A DNA stretch of 64,000 bases from Bombyx mori (GCF_030269925.1 NC_085133.1:7274001-7338000); one strand, 5' to 3'. Positions 22,507-34,215 are shown, numbered from the stretch's first letter. Program-made: numbers and translations. Notes: generated from the sequence alone by a model not told the origin.

Positions 22507-22548
22507 TTTTTTCCCTACCGAGGCGAGAAACTCAGTGGGCGACTTGTG
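22507..22548 (-). repeat. Family B scrap
   Basis: Reads ttttttccctaccgaggcga then gaaactcagtgggcga, joining the two outer parts of family B with the middle deleted. Confidence 0.5.
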
Positions 22549-22619
22549 AGAGACTTGATCGGTACATCGTATTAGACTTAGGAATAGTTAAAACACGAAA
22601 TGGTAAGCCGTCCCTTATT

Positions 22620-22895
22620 TTTTGTTAGGAGGAAATCACCGAATTTCCGCCCTCCACTGGGGATGGAGGGCGGGGCATTTCGGAGTTGAACCGACTAAAA
22701 CCTCCTGTCGCTCAACAACCAGCATCCAAACCTCGCATGAGACAGAACTCATGAAAAGGCAAAGGGGGAAAGTGAAGCGTTTAGTGCGGAGCACATCTCT
22801 CCCGTCACTCTCCCCCTCGGGACGCCGGATCGGCGGTCGTCGGGCCACGACCACCAGCCCTCTCGAAGCCGTCCCTAGGTCAAAAATAACTTGGT
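22620..22895. other. GC-rich unidentified segment
   Basis: GC-rich sequence with opposed short open frames and no recognisable domain. Its composition suggests a LINE 5' or ORF1 fragment, but no motif confirms this. Confidence 0.3.
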
Positions 22896-23466
22896 AAATG
22901 AATCAAATGAAAGTAAATGTAAATTTATTCGAGCTTAACTCATCGGAAAACATTTTAATTCAAGCGCCCACCATTGACAAGATTGTGGGATAATGTCTCC
23001 GCTGGAATCGTTTAAATACCAATCGTAATCTAAATAGCCGACCGTGTATACAAATTTCAATAACTCCAAAATTACATTTTAAATCGAAAGTGACACACGC
23101 CTTCTTTAAATGCGAATTAAAAAAAAACGACCGCAAAAAAATATAAAGCCGCCGACTCACTTCCGTCGGAACCGGGCGACCCAATGCGGTTGCGACAAAA
23201 ACAGTGCTTTGCAGTGAAGTTCGCTGACAATAGGGCCCGTCAAAGCGTTTATTTGGAGATTATGGCTTATTTGTAGTGTCATAATCGGTTGTTAGCCACC
23301 GGAGTGTGTATCCAGGTTTTATTTGTGATTTCGAGAAAAATAAAATCTTTGCGACGCTTGCTTTTATACTTATTAAGTAACGCTTTCGTAATCTTGAGGA
23401 TTTTAATTCGAAAATAAGTTTCTCGATGAACAGATTTTTAGTTGATACGTGCGTTAATATAATATT
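22896..23466. other. No gene recognised
   Basis: No exon or repeat family supported. Confidence 0.5.
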
Positions 23467-23680
23467 TTAATGCATCATCTTAGGCCTTACAGCCCAGGGT
23501 GGGCCTTAGCCTGGTCCAGTATGTCTCTCCAGACTGCTCTATTCAGGACTGTCTCCTTTCAGTTCCTGACACCGATAACTTTGAGGTCGCGCTCCACGCC
23601 ATCCAACCATCGGAGTTTGGGTCTGCCACGACTTCTGCGGCCCTCTGGTTTGCCATAGAGCAGTTGTCTCTGTCTGTCTA
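23467..23680 (-). mobile_element. LINE R C-terminal fragment
   Basis: The minus strand encodes RRSRGRPKLRWLDGVERDLK then VIGVRN and a stop, followed in frame by RAVWRDILDQAKAHPGL. This is the usual end of insect endonuclease/RT LINEs. One internal stop makes it dead. Confidence 0.75.
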
Positions 23681-23685
23681 TATTT

Positions 23686-23785
23686 TAATGCGCTATGTTA
23701 GAATTGTGTGGATTGGGAGAGACCTATGTCCCGCAGTAGAAGACTGAGCCGATGATGACGACGATGATGGTGATGATGTTAACAT
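23686..23785 (+). mobile_element. LINE 3' end with GATGAC-type tail
   Basis: The stretch tgggagagacctatgtcccg, cagtagaagactgagc and gatgatgacgacgatgatgg is the classic 3' end of a GAT-tailed LINE. It faces the fragment at 23467-23680. Confidence 0.75.
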
Positions 23786-24131
23786 GACTTGAAAGGCAAC
23801 AAAGGATTTCTCATCGGAGAATTGGAAACGGCTTTTTCTGTGTAATACAAAAGCGTATTGTGATTTTAAACTATCATTTACTGGTGTTACGGAGAACTGA
23901 CGCGGGTGGGATTCAATCTATCTCTCTGTGTTCTTCTTTCCACGAAATAAAAACAGCGCTGTTATGAACTGTTAGCGCTTCATTGTTTTTTATTGTACTT
24001 ACATATACCTCTGCTCGACTTCGGATTTATGGAGAGGAGCACTTTGAACAGCAAATTGTAAGATAAGATTAATCGGAACAGATTAGTCAAAAAACTAGAA
24101 TAATTAATTTAAATTATAGAGTTAACAAAGC
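23786..24131. other. No gene recognised
   Basis: No repeat or exon seen. Confidence 0.5.
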
Positions 24132-24271
24132 TCTTTTTTTTGTTGCTTAGATGTGTGGACAAGCTCACAGCCCACCTGGTGTTAAGTGGTTACTGGAGCC
24201 CATAGACATCTACAACGTAAATACGCCACCCACCTCGAGATATAAGTTCTAAGGTCTCAGTATAGTTACAT
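24132..24271 (-). mobile_element. Family A SINE, short 3' part
   Basis: Poly-T, gttgcttagatgtgtggaca, body to ggtctcagtatagttaca, then an abrupt end. Confidence 0.8.
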
Positions 24272-24524
24272 GACAGCTCGAAATGGACAAACCAAATGAT
24301 CAGTAACGTGGTAGAAAAAATGGTACAGAAATGTCGATATGCTGTATCCTCGTGAAGGGAAAAGATAGAAGAGACATTCGGAAATTAGAAGCAGAAAAGT
24401 ATCGTAAGCAGAAACGGAAAGATATATAAATTATGAATACATTACAAAGAGCAATCTTATATAAGAATTACTGATAATATAAATTACACCGATCTCACAA
24501 TGTAAGACAAATAATTAACAGTTA

Positions 24525-24770
24525 TCTCTATATATAAAAATGAATTGCTGTTCGTTAGTCTCGCTAAAACTCGAGAACGACTGGACCGATTTGGCTAATT
24601 TTGGTCTTGAGTTATTCGTGGAAGTCCAGGGAAGTTTTAAAAGGTGAGAAAATATAAAAAAGCTCGGAATTGTATAAAAACAAACAATTTTGTTTTTCCT
24701 TTGATGTGTCCCTTTGATGTGTCTTTTATTTATCGATTGAGGCACTACGAAAACTGCCGGGTCAGCTAGT
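24525..24770 (+). mobile_element. Complete short non-autonomous Helitron
   Basis: It begins TCTCTATATATAAAAATGAA and ends aaactgccgggtcagctagt. A TC start, CTAGT end and A/A or T/A flanks fit Helitrons. The interior gaacgactggaccgatttgg is common in lepidopteran Helitrons. 246 bases with no coding potential. A fragment of the same end is seen at 49019-49070. Confidence 0.7.
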
Positions 24771-25428
24771 AATTAAAAGAATCAAAATGAACATTTAAGT
24801 TAAAACTAATAATTACAGTTAATTAAATTGTAATGTTTATTTATTTATTTAGCAATTATATTCATTGATAATAAATGCATCTATGAGGGAGAAGCTACAA
24901 TATAATATCACAATACAATTAAGATCTTTCTAATTTACAGTTACATATGAATCTTTCTAATTTGCATAAGTCTAAGTTGCATATGAAGATGTAACTATGC
25001 TAGAGTAATTACCACAAACACAATCTGTTTAAAATAATTTATTAAAACATACATAAAACCAATACCTTCTTAAATTGATGAATAAACATTTTGACTGATA
25101 AGGTTAAATACATATAAATAACCTTTTCTTGAAAAGGTTTCGGAGCGAACACAAATATCATTAAATCCGAGTCTTTAGTCGATATAAAAGGGTTTAAGTC
25201 GCGTAATTCCCCTCTACTCGTTCAGCGAGGGTATATTAATAATACAACATATTTAAAAACTAGAATTTAATAAATTTCGCAACGTAAGGGCCTCTATCCC
25301 ACTTAACGTCAAACGCAATTTGCTTCACGACCAACGTCAGAGCCGTCCCGAATCGTTGGTCTGGAAATTGGTGTCAAAATTTAAATAAGCAATAAAAAGT
25401 TTGTCGTTCTGAATGTTTTCTTGGGTTA
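24771..25428. other. No gene recognised
   Basis: AT-rich, no exon supported. Confidence 0.5.
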
Positions 25429-25662
25429 TATTTTTTTTTTATTGCTTATATGGATGGACGAGCTCACAGCTCACCTGGTGTTAAGTGGTTACTGGAGCCC
25501 ATAGACATCTACGACGTAAATGCGCCACCCACCTTGAGATATGAGTTCTAAGGTCTCAAGTACAACGGCCCCACCCTTCAAACCGAAACGCATTACTGCT
25601 TTACGGTAAAAATAGGGAGGGTAGTGGTACCTACTCGCGCGGACTCACAAGAGGTCCTACTA
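25429..25662 (-). mobile_element. Family A SINE, 5'-truncated
   Basis: Poly-T and ttattgcttatatggatgga to cacaagaggtcctacta. A short deletion removes part of the tatagttacaacggctgccc segment. Confidence 0.85.
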
Positions 25663-26156
25663 CGTTAACGTTAAAGTGTTGCCATTCAATACTAGGTAGA
25701 GAGTTCGCCCAAACACGCTGACGAAGATATAAGATTTTTTTCCTTTCGTAATCACGGCTCAAGTTCCTAATATAGGTAACATTGGAACTTACGACAATTT
25801 CTGAGAAAAGATATCTAATAAGATATCACTTAAGACGCCTTCACAATAATCCTCATTTTAAAAGCTAAAACAATAATCGACTCGGTAACCGCACAAAACA
25901 CATTTAACGCAGATGTCACGAGCAATTCATAATCTGAACTTGTGTGATGATAGGACGATAAACGATTTCCGCGTTTCAATATAACTTTCCAATTACGCGG
26001 CCCAACACGCGTTTCCACAATAAACAAGCGAACCGGCGTTTCGTCGGTGCGTTAATCTGGACCAGTGGAACGAGACCTTTATTTTTCGAATGTTTGACAT
26101 TAGAGTGTGACTGCGTAATTGTCATTTTCAAAAGTCGAATTTAAGGTTTCAATCTT
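25663..26156. other. No gene recognised
   Basis: No repeat or exon supported. Confidence 0.5.
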
Positions 26157-26158
26157 TT

Positions 26159-26196
<38 letters not shown>
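26157..26196. repeat. (GA)n microsatellite
   Basis: About 36 bases of nearly pure GA dinucleotides. Confidence 0.9.
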
Positions 26197-26330
26197 TACA
26201 CTTTATTGCACACCAGAACACAATTTACATTCAAAAAACAATCACGATACATTTGTACAATAGGCGGTCTTATCGCTAAAAGCGATCTCTTCCAGACAAC
26301 CGATTAATTTACAGAAATTCTGGAAAATAT
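26197..26330 (-). mobile_element. LINE 3' UTR-like dispersed repeat
   Basis: The stretch tacactttattgcacaccag, acaataggcggtcttatcgc and aaaagcgatctcttccagac is a sequence type common in moth genomes at CR1-like LINE 3' ends. That family assignment is from memory and not checked. Confidence 0.45.
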
Positions 26331-27327
26331 GAAAATATAGCAGGTATGTTGCGGTGTACTATAGATAATATACTATTATAGAAAATATATACATACAATA
26401 AATAAAATATATATGTACCGATTACATATAATATAAAATATATTCCAATATACATACTTACCTACAATACATACTAATATACTTACATACACATAATACA
26501 TCAACAGTATGGAAATAATAAACGATGGTGCAAACAAACAGCTCTAAGCAGATAAGTAGTGTTCCTTCACCATTCTTTTAAAACAGTTTAAAGTTTGAGT
26601 TTTTAGTTCCTTTTCAATGCAAATATTGGTAATTTCAATCGGTTGCTTTCTTTTTGTTATCCTAAAACCGATTTAGAATATGTTATTGGAGAGCTTATTG
26701 CAGTTTATTAAATCCGTTCAGAGCTAGTTAATTTCAAGTTCTCCATTATCTTTTTATTTTATATTACATGCTTTATATAATAATCTATGGCAACATTTTA
26801 AAGTTTGCTCTTAAATCTGAGGTTTAAGGCTAATAACTATGGAATATTTTCCGTGATAAATCCAAGATCAAAGTCCTTACTTATCCTTCCTGTCCTAAGC
26901 ATTCACTTAACGCAAGGGTCTCAATAAACCGGTCGATAGTAATGATCTTTGCGGCTTCGCTCCTTTATACGAATGAGAGCGGGACACCGATACAATATAC
27001 AGGATGTCAGACAGGGACAGCGATACATCATTTACGGATTACCGGTGATGGGTGTCGGGAACACTAATCATTTCATTCGAATTCGACTCGCGCCAAAATA
27101 GGACTGTAATGGCGTCTTGAGCTGACAGATGTCAACGCGGTGACGCTTAGTGACGTCAACGACTTGATCGATTCGAAATAAATTGGACTATGGTTTAGTT
27201 ATTTGTCTAGTTTTTTTTTTACTAATTTTCCGATCTGCAGTTCAAAAGATTGTCGAACTTTAGTGACCACAGATAAATAAATGGTCAATAAAATGTAGTA
27301 TAAGTATGTAACTTTTCTATATAAAAT
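26331..27327. other. No gene recognised
   Basis: AT-rich with no exon supported; the first 200 bases may still be LINE 3' sequence. Confidence 0.4.
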
Positions 27328-27665
27328 GGTAGATACGTTCCCGAAAATCTCTTGTTGTGCGAGACCGTGTTATATGAAAATAGAAGCCAGTAGAAAATAG
27401 AAGAGTAATTTTTCTGAATGAACCATCTCAACTATGCCTCTATTTATTTTTTTACCTATTAAACACAAAAGAGAAGCAGTTAAATTTCGGCTATTCCCAT
27501 ATATTGTGTGTTTCATAGTGCATAATGTAATTTTCTAAATAATTTTAAACAAAAATTTCGTTATCGTGTTGTAGAAGTACCGTGTTATAAGATGGTTTTA
27601 GGGAATATTTCTTTTCATTTTAGAGTAGAGCCGTGTTGTAAAATACCTTGTTATAGGCATAGCAA
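27328..27665. repeat. Family D dispersed repeat, copy 2, uninterrupted
   Basis: It matches 9290-9373 plus 10022-10315 and shows the sequence without the LINE insertion. Shared anchors are attgtgtgtttcatagtgca and ttatcgtgttgtagaagtac. Confidence 0.65.
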
Positions 27666-28073
27666 CAACTATAGCATTAATCTTCACTCTAGGCATATAG
27701 CTGAAATATTGTAACTTAAAGATTCTTGCAAATATTTACCATACACGTGGATTCTTGGAAACTTCGCCATAACTTTTAGAGGTATGCAGAATTCTGAATT
27801 AGTAGAATCTTCATCGAATATCTCTGTTAGAATCTTGAAACGGATCTAAAACTAGTATTGATTAAAAATGTCTATATACCTTTTTTTTTAATATTTTCCC
27901 GTGACGCAAGGACTGCACTAGGTATACCTACCTATATTTTTTCAGTAAATACCCAATCATAATATTACACGGCGCAAATGACAAAAGCAAATCGTTATTA
28001 AATAAATTTAATTTCTCGTGTTTTAAGGGCAGTACAAACATCGAACTATGAAAAAAAGAACCACAGATATCAA

Positions 28074-28272
28074 ACCGCCCCGCCTATTTCTGCCGTGAAG
28101 CAGTAATGCAAACGGTTTGAGGGTGGGGCAGCCGTTGTGACTATACTGAGACCTTAGAACTATATCTCAAGGTGTGTGGCGCATTTACGTTGTAGATGTC
28201 TATGGGCTCCAGTAACCACTTAACACCAGGTGGGCTGTGAGCTCGTCCACACATCTAAGCAATAAAAAAAAA
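28074..28272 (+). mobile_element. Family A SINE, 5'-truncated
   Basis: It runs ccccgcctatttctgccgtg to catctaagcaataaaaaaaa. Confidence 0.85.
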
Positions 28273-29960
28273 ACCTCTACTAACACTTACTAGTTAAATA
28301 TCACTCCGAACTGAATTGAACTAACTAATGGCAATTTCAAGCATTTTTCTACCGAATTCACGGTATAGCGATATTCTCCGGTAAAAGGGAAGTTTCCCAG
28401 AAACATTGTAATAGAATGTATATGTACTTACTTACGTTACTTGAACAAAGATCTATCGCTGGCAAGCTGGCATAGAAAAACACATTTCGTCTTCTCGCAT
28501 TAAAACTGTATAATCTCAAAACCTACTAATTTTACAGGAGAGTGCTTTAAAGGTTTAACATGTATTATTTTTAATACTAATCATATTTGCAAAAAAAATT
28601 TTTTATCAATTACATTATCTGTCTTTTAAAATAAGATAAAATTATGTAGGTATTAATTTTGTTAATAGTAGTCAAAACATAGGTAAACAAAAAAAAACTA
28701 AACTACGCTCTTTTTACAGTATTTATGAGCAAAATAAAAGGTGATACCAAACGTTTACGCATATTAACTCAATTTCGAATATTTTTGGGAATTGTACACT
28801 TTTAATGCGAAAAGGCGATTTGTTACTTTATCGGTAATGAGGGAGTTTCCAGAAAAAGCTATAGAATATATTATATTAAAACAGAAATCTATCGATGTCA
28901 TAGAAAATCACACCAGTCAAAATGACTGGTTCCAATATAAGTAAGTATGTGCATTTAACAAAAACATTTTTTTTTTGTTGTGTACACAAAATAAAAAAAA
29001 AATTAAAAAAAATTGTATTTATTAGTCGTTATAAAAATCATAGAATAAATTGTTTTGGGAAAAAAATATTCACACTCAAAATCAATATTTATAACAAATA
29101 AAGCCAAAACCGATCATAATTTTGATTGGTGCGGTAAATATAGTGTTAAACATTGAACCTTCGAGCCTTATATGGGTAACATTGCAATTAATACGACTAG
29201 CCAACATCACAACGATCTGTTTGACAAATATTGAGTGATTTGGAATTACGCGGTGGGTCGGGTAATGGACGAGCGTGCGTCAACACCGTAGTAATTGTGA
29301 CCCCGGCCCCAGGGAATACAACCAATATAGCCGGGACTCTGCAAATATTTGACGTCATTATTTAAAGCCGAAATCCGACTTCAGTTTTCGATAGAAACAA
29401 ACAACTGATATTTCTGATTTTAATATTAGTTAAACATTTCGATTTGACGAATGTGCTTATTATTGCTTTTTTTTTTTGTAAGTTTTATTATGGATAACTG
29501 AAATGAGATTAGTTAGGTAGTGTATTTTTATCTTTTATACCGTGTTCAGAAAAACTTGAAAATGGGTTTAGATTGTTTTTATTAATTTATCGAATAAGTT
29601 TTTGGGGTTGCAAACAACGCAATCGAGGTGGTAAATTATATTAATTCCCTTAGGTTTTGATTTTTAATTTTTCCACATTCCATCCTACACTATTTTCTGT
29701 GTGAATTTTTAGACTGACGTTTTGTTATCTGGCGGCGACTGATGCATTTATACCCTACGGTTAGTATACGATCGTGCTCGCGTTCCGACATTAACATTTT
29801 TAGTGCTGAGCTGATTTTCATAAATTTTACAAAAAATGTACCTTTTAAAAAACATTTACTTAAAAAGAAATACAAAAATCAATGCTATAATTCACAGCAA
29901 AACAATTTTAAATGGTTATTTATAAATGTTATTAACTTATTAAAAGGTTAAACATGCGGT
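28273..29960. other. AT-rich DNA, no gene recognised
   Basis: About 1.7 kb with no named repeat. Short open frames such as 29690-29951 on both strands lack recognisable domains and overlap each other, so they are not called. Confidence 0.5.
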
Positions 29961-30090
29961 TTTTTTTTCTTACCTAATCTGATAGTCTTCAGAGACCATT
30001 TCAGCGTAGCCTTACCTAGTAGGTGAGCTCACGGGGCTCAAACCTGACGATGTTGCTAACACTAACCCTAGCAAGAGCAGTACTTCGCTA
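29961..30090 (-). mobile_element. Family B element, 3' part
   Basis: Poly-T, cttacctaatctgatagtct, gtaggtgagctcacggggct and accctagcaagagcagtact. Confidence 0.8.
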
Positions 30091-30132
30091 AGACGCGTCC
30101 GTCTATACGGATTACCTACTAGACATATTAGA

Positions 30133-30172
30133 CACCTATTAGATATCCACCTATGTTGATATCTAATAGGTG
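30133..30172. repeat. Perfect 15-bp hairpin
   Basis: cacctattagatatc (30133-30147) and gatatctaataggtg (30158-30172) pair perfectly around a 10-base loop. The loop repeats the first arm's opening letters (cacctat). Confidence 0.8.
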
Positions 30173-30196
30173 GTAGTTGTCCAACTGCGCAATAAT

Positions 30197-30272
30197 CGTT
30201 ATTCCGACGCTCCGCACTTTATACGCATTAATAGAGGGTCGATTTATCGACGGTTCGCGCTCAAAGGGTTAA
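30197..30272 (+). mobile_element. PiggyBac-like MITE end
   Basis: attccgacgctccgcacttt...ggttcgcgctcaaaggg ending in TTAA (30269-30272). It is the inverted relative of 4644-4740. Confidence 0.5.
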
Positions 30273-30769
30273 TGTACTATTATAATGCCGTCTGGTGTAG
30301 TGGTAAGTGACATAGTCACTACACAAGGGAAGATATTTGTATGATAAATATTAATGTGTTTTCCAGGGTTATGGATGTATATTAAATATATGTATGTGTA
30401 TAATAAAAATCTTACATTTATTTCCGTTATCTGGTACCTGTAACACAAGTTCTTTACGAACTTATCACGGGACCAGTTAACGTGGCGTGATTGTTAGTAA
30501 ATATTTATATTTATTATTTATTTATAATTATTGTATATTAATAATAATCTATATAGCTTAGGCTCAGAACGCCACAAGTTTTCTAAAGGTTTTTTTAACT
30601 GTCATTTATATTTAAGTTAGAGCAATTTTGAAGTTCAGTGATTAATCTTATTTGACTGGTACCTAATTACAATAGTCTAAGGTTAGGTAAGATTAAAAGA
30701 TCTTAAAGTTTTAAATAAAACATACGATTGAATTTTGCATTTAAGGTTCAAGCTCATTCAAGGTAAGCT
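30273..30769. other. No gene recognised
   Basis: AT-rich DNA. Confidence 0.5.
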
Positions 30770-30916
30770 TCTTCAAACGAGGCTTGTGGAGAGTATTAAG
30801 CGGTAGGCAGCGGCTTGGTTCTGCCCCTGGCATTGCTGAAGTCCATGGGCGACGGTAACCCCTCACCATCAGGTGGGCCGTGTGCTCGTCTGCCTACAAG
30901 GGCAATAAAAAAAAAA
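30770..30916 (+). mobile_element. LINE J, 3' end only
   Basis: The stretch cttcaaacgaggcttgtgga, caggtgggccgtgtgctcgt and ctacaagggcaataaaaa matches the inverted 3' end at 21988. It is severely 5'-truncated and keeps its A tail. Confidence 0.8.
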
Positions 30917-31010
30917 GTAAAAAAAAAGTATTTTCAATAATTACAAATACTCTACAGTTTTCGACATCCTCTTTCCATGGACGAGTTACTTAGGTAAAGT
31001 TTAAAACTAG

Positions 31011-31300
31011 ACTAGTGATCCCGCAGTAGTCGAAATTCGACTATAATTAATTGAAATTATAAGTTTTATATTGTCAAACACAATTAGGTATACTTTTATA
31101 ATATAATCACAGATTTCGCCAAAACTGTGTGTAATCATTTTTTTATTGATTTAATGTATTTTTTATGCATAATTAGAAAAAATAATTAGCATTCTGCACT
31201 TCTTCTCTATATTCTCTATAAGTATAGGAAATTTCATACTCCTTCGTCCGCGCTATTTTTGTAAAAAGGGATACAAAGTTTTTGCTTCACGTATTAATAC
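31011..31300 (-). repeat. Family E repeat (probable Helitron 3' region)
   Basis: On the minus strand it ends in CTAGT (actag at 31011-31015), preceded by a self-complementary tagtcgaaattcgacta. The body matches 35390-35797 and 55520-55929, including ttctctatattctctataag. Confidence 0.6.
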
Positions 31301-31613
31301 CTATATATATAACGTAGCTGGATCTCAGCTCCCGAAACACCGACTCAAACACATTTGTAATCTTCATAATAATAAATACGCTGCCCCAATAAAGACATAA
31401 TAATAGCCAATTTAGCAATAAATCCGTGAAGAATTTCTCGGGTAGCTTGTGTGATTTACCCTCAATGACTCCGCCCTACGAGCTCATAGGGAGGGCACGC
31501 GCTTGATTGAGCGTAACGACGGTTGCCCCGGTAAACTTAGTTTTAGAAATATCACGCGACCCTTACTTCTGAATTTCTATCTCAACTCATATGCTCAAGC
31601 TCAAAAAATCTAA

Positions 31614-31942
31614 TCTTTTTTATCGCTTAGATGGGTGGGCGAGCTTACGAGCCCGCCTCGTGTTAAGTTGTTACCAGAGTCCATAGACATCTACACATCT
31701 ATTCTACATCTATCAAAGGTCTCAGTATAATTACAACGGCTGCCACACCCTTCAAACCGAAATGTATTACTGCTTCACGGCAGTAATAGGCGAAGTGGTG
31801 GTACCTACCCGTGCGGACTCACAAGAGGTCCTACCACCAGTAATTACGCAAATTATAATTTTGCGGGTTTTATCTTTATTAAACGATGTTATTCCTTCAT
31901 CGTGGAAGTCAATCGTGAACATTTGTTAAGTACGTATTTCGC
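31614..31942 (-). mobile_element. Family A SINE, nearly full body
   Basis: T-rich start, atcgcttagatgggtgggcg, body, ttataattttgcgggtttta and gaagtcaatcgtgaacattt. It stops before the tRNA-like head. The rearranged 3' part resembles 49320-49397. Confidence 0.8.
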
Positions 31943-32399
31943 GCATCGCGTCCGCCCGCCGAATAAGCTTGTCCATTATCAAAAAGCTCCGAAGAACAAA
32001 TAGGTTGCCTAAATACTGTTCCTAGGGCGTATGAAATCCCGCAACCTCGAAAAGCTGATAGTAGAAGATCACGTGGTCGATGACCCTCGCGTTGGTCAAA
32101 ATTGACAGCATCCCTCACAGATAAAGAAGGATTTTGCAATGAGCGGTCAGAAAACAGCTTTGAAACTTGATCTGATCTTCAAAAACGAAGATACCGACTC
32201 AGAAGCAGAAGCGAAGAAGTACATAACCATTCTGCTACAGTTCTTCAGCATAAGACATCATTCTATTTAAATTATCAAACAATGGTATCAACCTTTCTAA
32301 TTCATCCGAAATATATTTAAAAAAAAATGCTAAATCGTTTCAATCGTGCGTGACGTAATTTGATTTATACTAATTAAAAAAGAAAAAGTTCGTTTTGAA
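31943..32399. other. No gene recognised
   Basis: No exon supported. Confidence 0.5.
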
Positions 32400-32436
32400 G
32401 AGATAGAGGGAGAGAAAGAGAGAGAGAGAGAGATTA
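32400..32436. repeat. (GA)n microsatellite
   Basis: Imperfect agagatagagggagagaaag followed by pure GA units. Confidence 0.85.
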
Positions 32437-32761
32437 AAATTCGTCCTCTATCCCTCCCGTTCTCTGAAAGGGAATCGACACCTGACCCGTGCGACCAGGT
32501 GTGAACGAGGGTGACACAAATTAGCTAAACGCGTGAAAATGCACCTCAATGTATATAAGTAGTTACCGGATCATGACACCCACTCTTTTGTGAGAAAAAT
32601 TGAAAGGGTACAGTTAATATATGCATGAAGAGATTCAGTCGAAGAGATTTAAATCGTTTTGAACGAGTTAAAGTGTGAATATTTATAGAATTACAGACAT
32701 ATTTTTTTTGCTACGTGTCAAAATTTATTAAAGTTTATTGGTTATTTTTTAAATCTTAATT

Positions 32762-33121
32762 TTTGAAGTGAAAACTTCTTTAGAATCGTTGTGATTTCAA
32801 ACCGGATGCAACGGAAAAAACGACTGGTAAGAGACACAAATACAAAAATGTGTAGGATGAAGCCAGCAAAGAATGAGACAGAAATATACATACTATTTAA
32901 TACAGCGCCATCTGTGAGATTTTTTAATACTAACGTGTGTATGAAAGCTCTTGTAGTGAATTTTAATTTAGGATTATGCGTGAAATTAAAATATCAATTC
33001 ACAGAGGGCGCTGCCTTACAATTATTTACTAATGACAAAATTTTACATATACTTAAGACGTTTAGGATAATTGTATTTTAGTTTTGGAAGGTTTCACTTC
33101 TACCACGTGTGAATTGCACAC
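32762..33121 (+). mobile_element. Recent short mobile element, copy 1
   Basis: About 98% identical by eye to 62491-62857 over its whole length. Near its ends are gaagtgaaaacttc and gaaggtttcacttc, which are inverted; it closes at gtgtgaattgcacacat. It contains an open frame of about 90 codons (ATG near 32806, starting MQRKKRLVRDTNTKMCRMKP) with no recognisable domain, kept open in both copies. Confidence 0.7.
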
Positions 33122-33127
33122 ATTTTG

Positions 33128-33250
33128 TTTTTTTTTTAATAATAATAATATTTTATTTATTAAACTTGAAAACATTTATACATAACAGTTTGCTAAAAAC
33201 TCTCCAACACTAGGCACTGCCTGTCTCGTGGAGAGTTTTTTACAGGAGTA
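33128..33250 (-). mobile_element. LINE-like 3' end with a strong hairpin
   Basis: T-rich start, aataataataatattttatt, then a hairpin whose 12-base arms aaaaactctcca and tggagagttttt flank acactaggcactgcctgtct. Such hairpins occur at 3' ends of some LINEs; the family is not established. Confidence 0.4.
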
Positions 33251-33667
33251 AAGTTAAAACTAGTAATAACGGTGCTGAATATACGAGTAAATCAAAATAG
33301 TTAAGCGAATATTATACATATATATAAAAAGAAAAGAAGCAGGTGTAATGATTTTTACTATACCTACGTAAAAATAAAAAATAAAAAAGAAGGTTTATAC
33401 TATTAATGTAATTAATGATGATCTTTCATCGAGCGGGTGAGATTGCTCGGTGGACCGACAGCCCAATGTTGTAGGTCTGGAGTTGTTTATGTATTATGTA
33501 CCTATAATATGCGAAGTTATCATGAAAAAGTTGATAGTGCGATTCAGACTTTTATATTCTGTGTATATATCATACAGTAATTCAGTACGTATCTACTGTT
33601 CTGGGTTATCTGCTGTGCTACAAGCTTTATATTATATTTCATGTATAAAAGACGAATTTAATTTATT
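33251..33667. other. No gene recognised
   Basis: No exon supported. The 33450-33752 open frame runs into a SINE and is incidental. Confidence 0.5.
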
Positions 33668-33853
33668 AAGCCCACCTGGTGTTAAGTGGTTACTGGAGCC
33701 AATAGACATCTACAACGTAAATACGCCATCCACCTTGAGATATAAGTTCTAAGGTCTTAGTATAGTTACAAGGGTTGCCCCACCCTTCAAACCGAAACGC
33801 ATTACTGCTTAACGGCAAAAATAGGTAGGGTGGTGGTCCAACTACCAGTAAAT
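33668..33853 (-). mobile_element. Family A SINE, both ends trimmed
   Basis: Starts inside the tail at aagcccacctggtgttaagt without poly-T and ends at ggtggtccaactaccagtaa. Confidence 0.8.
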
Positions 33854-34039
33854 TGCCAGTAAAATTTTGTCATTGTACAGCGAAATCCTGATGGAGTCAT
33901 TAATTTGCGTCTTTATTATTTGTAGTTATAGTCGATTCTAAGTTAGTTTCTATGATTCAATTGCAATTTACTCGGTCGGGTCGTAGAGATGAATATCTTG
34001 AATCTAATTTATTAGCACAATAAACTTTCTTAATGTAGC

Positions 34040-34215
34040 TTTTTTCCCTACCTAGTCCTTGGTAGTCTAGCAGGCTATTCCAACCTTACGCGGATTTGTG
34101 AGAGAATTGATAACACTAACCCTAGCAAGAGCAGTGCTTCGTCAAATCTACCACCGTATCGGAATCGCAATCCACTGAGAAGATCCCGCGAGAAACTCAG
34201 TGGGCTCTTAACGTT
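34040..34215 (-). mobile_element. Family B element
   Basis: ttttttccctacctagtcct, accctagcaagagcagtgct and gagaagatcccgcgagaaac. Confidence 0.75.

Noticed and set aside
22636..22897. Protein-coding exon in a GC-rich stretch
   Set aside because: Open on both strands with no domain, no convincing splice sites, and surrounded by LINE pieces.
26157..26196. CRISPR-like or other spaced repeat array
   Set aside because: Simple GA microsatellite. No spaced direct repeats of CRISPR type occur anywhere in the window.
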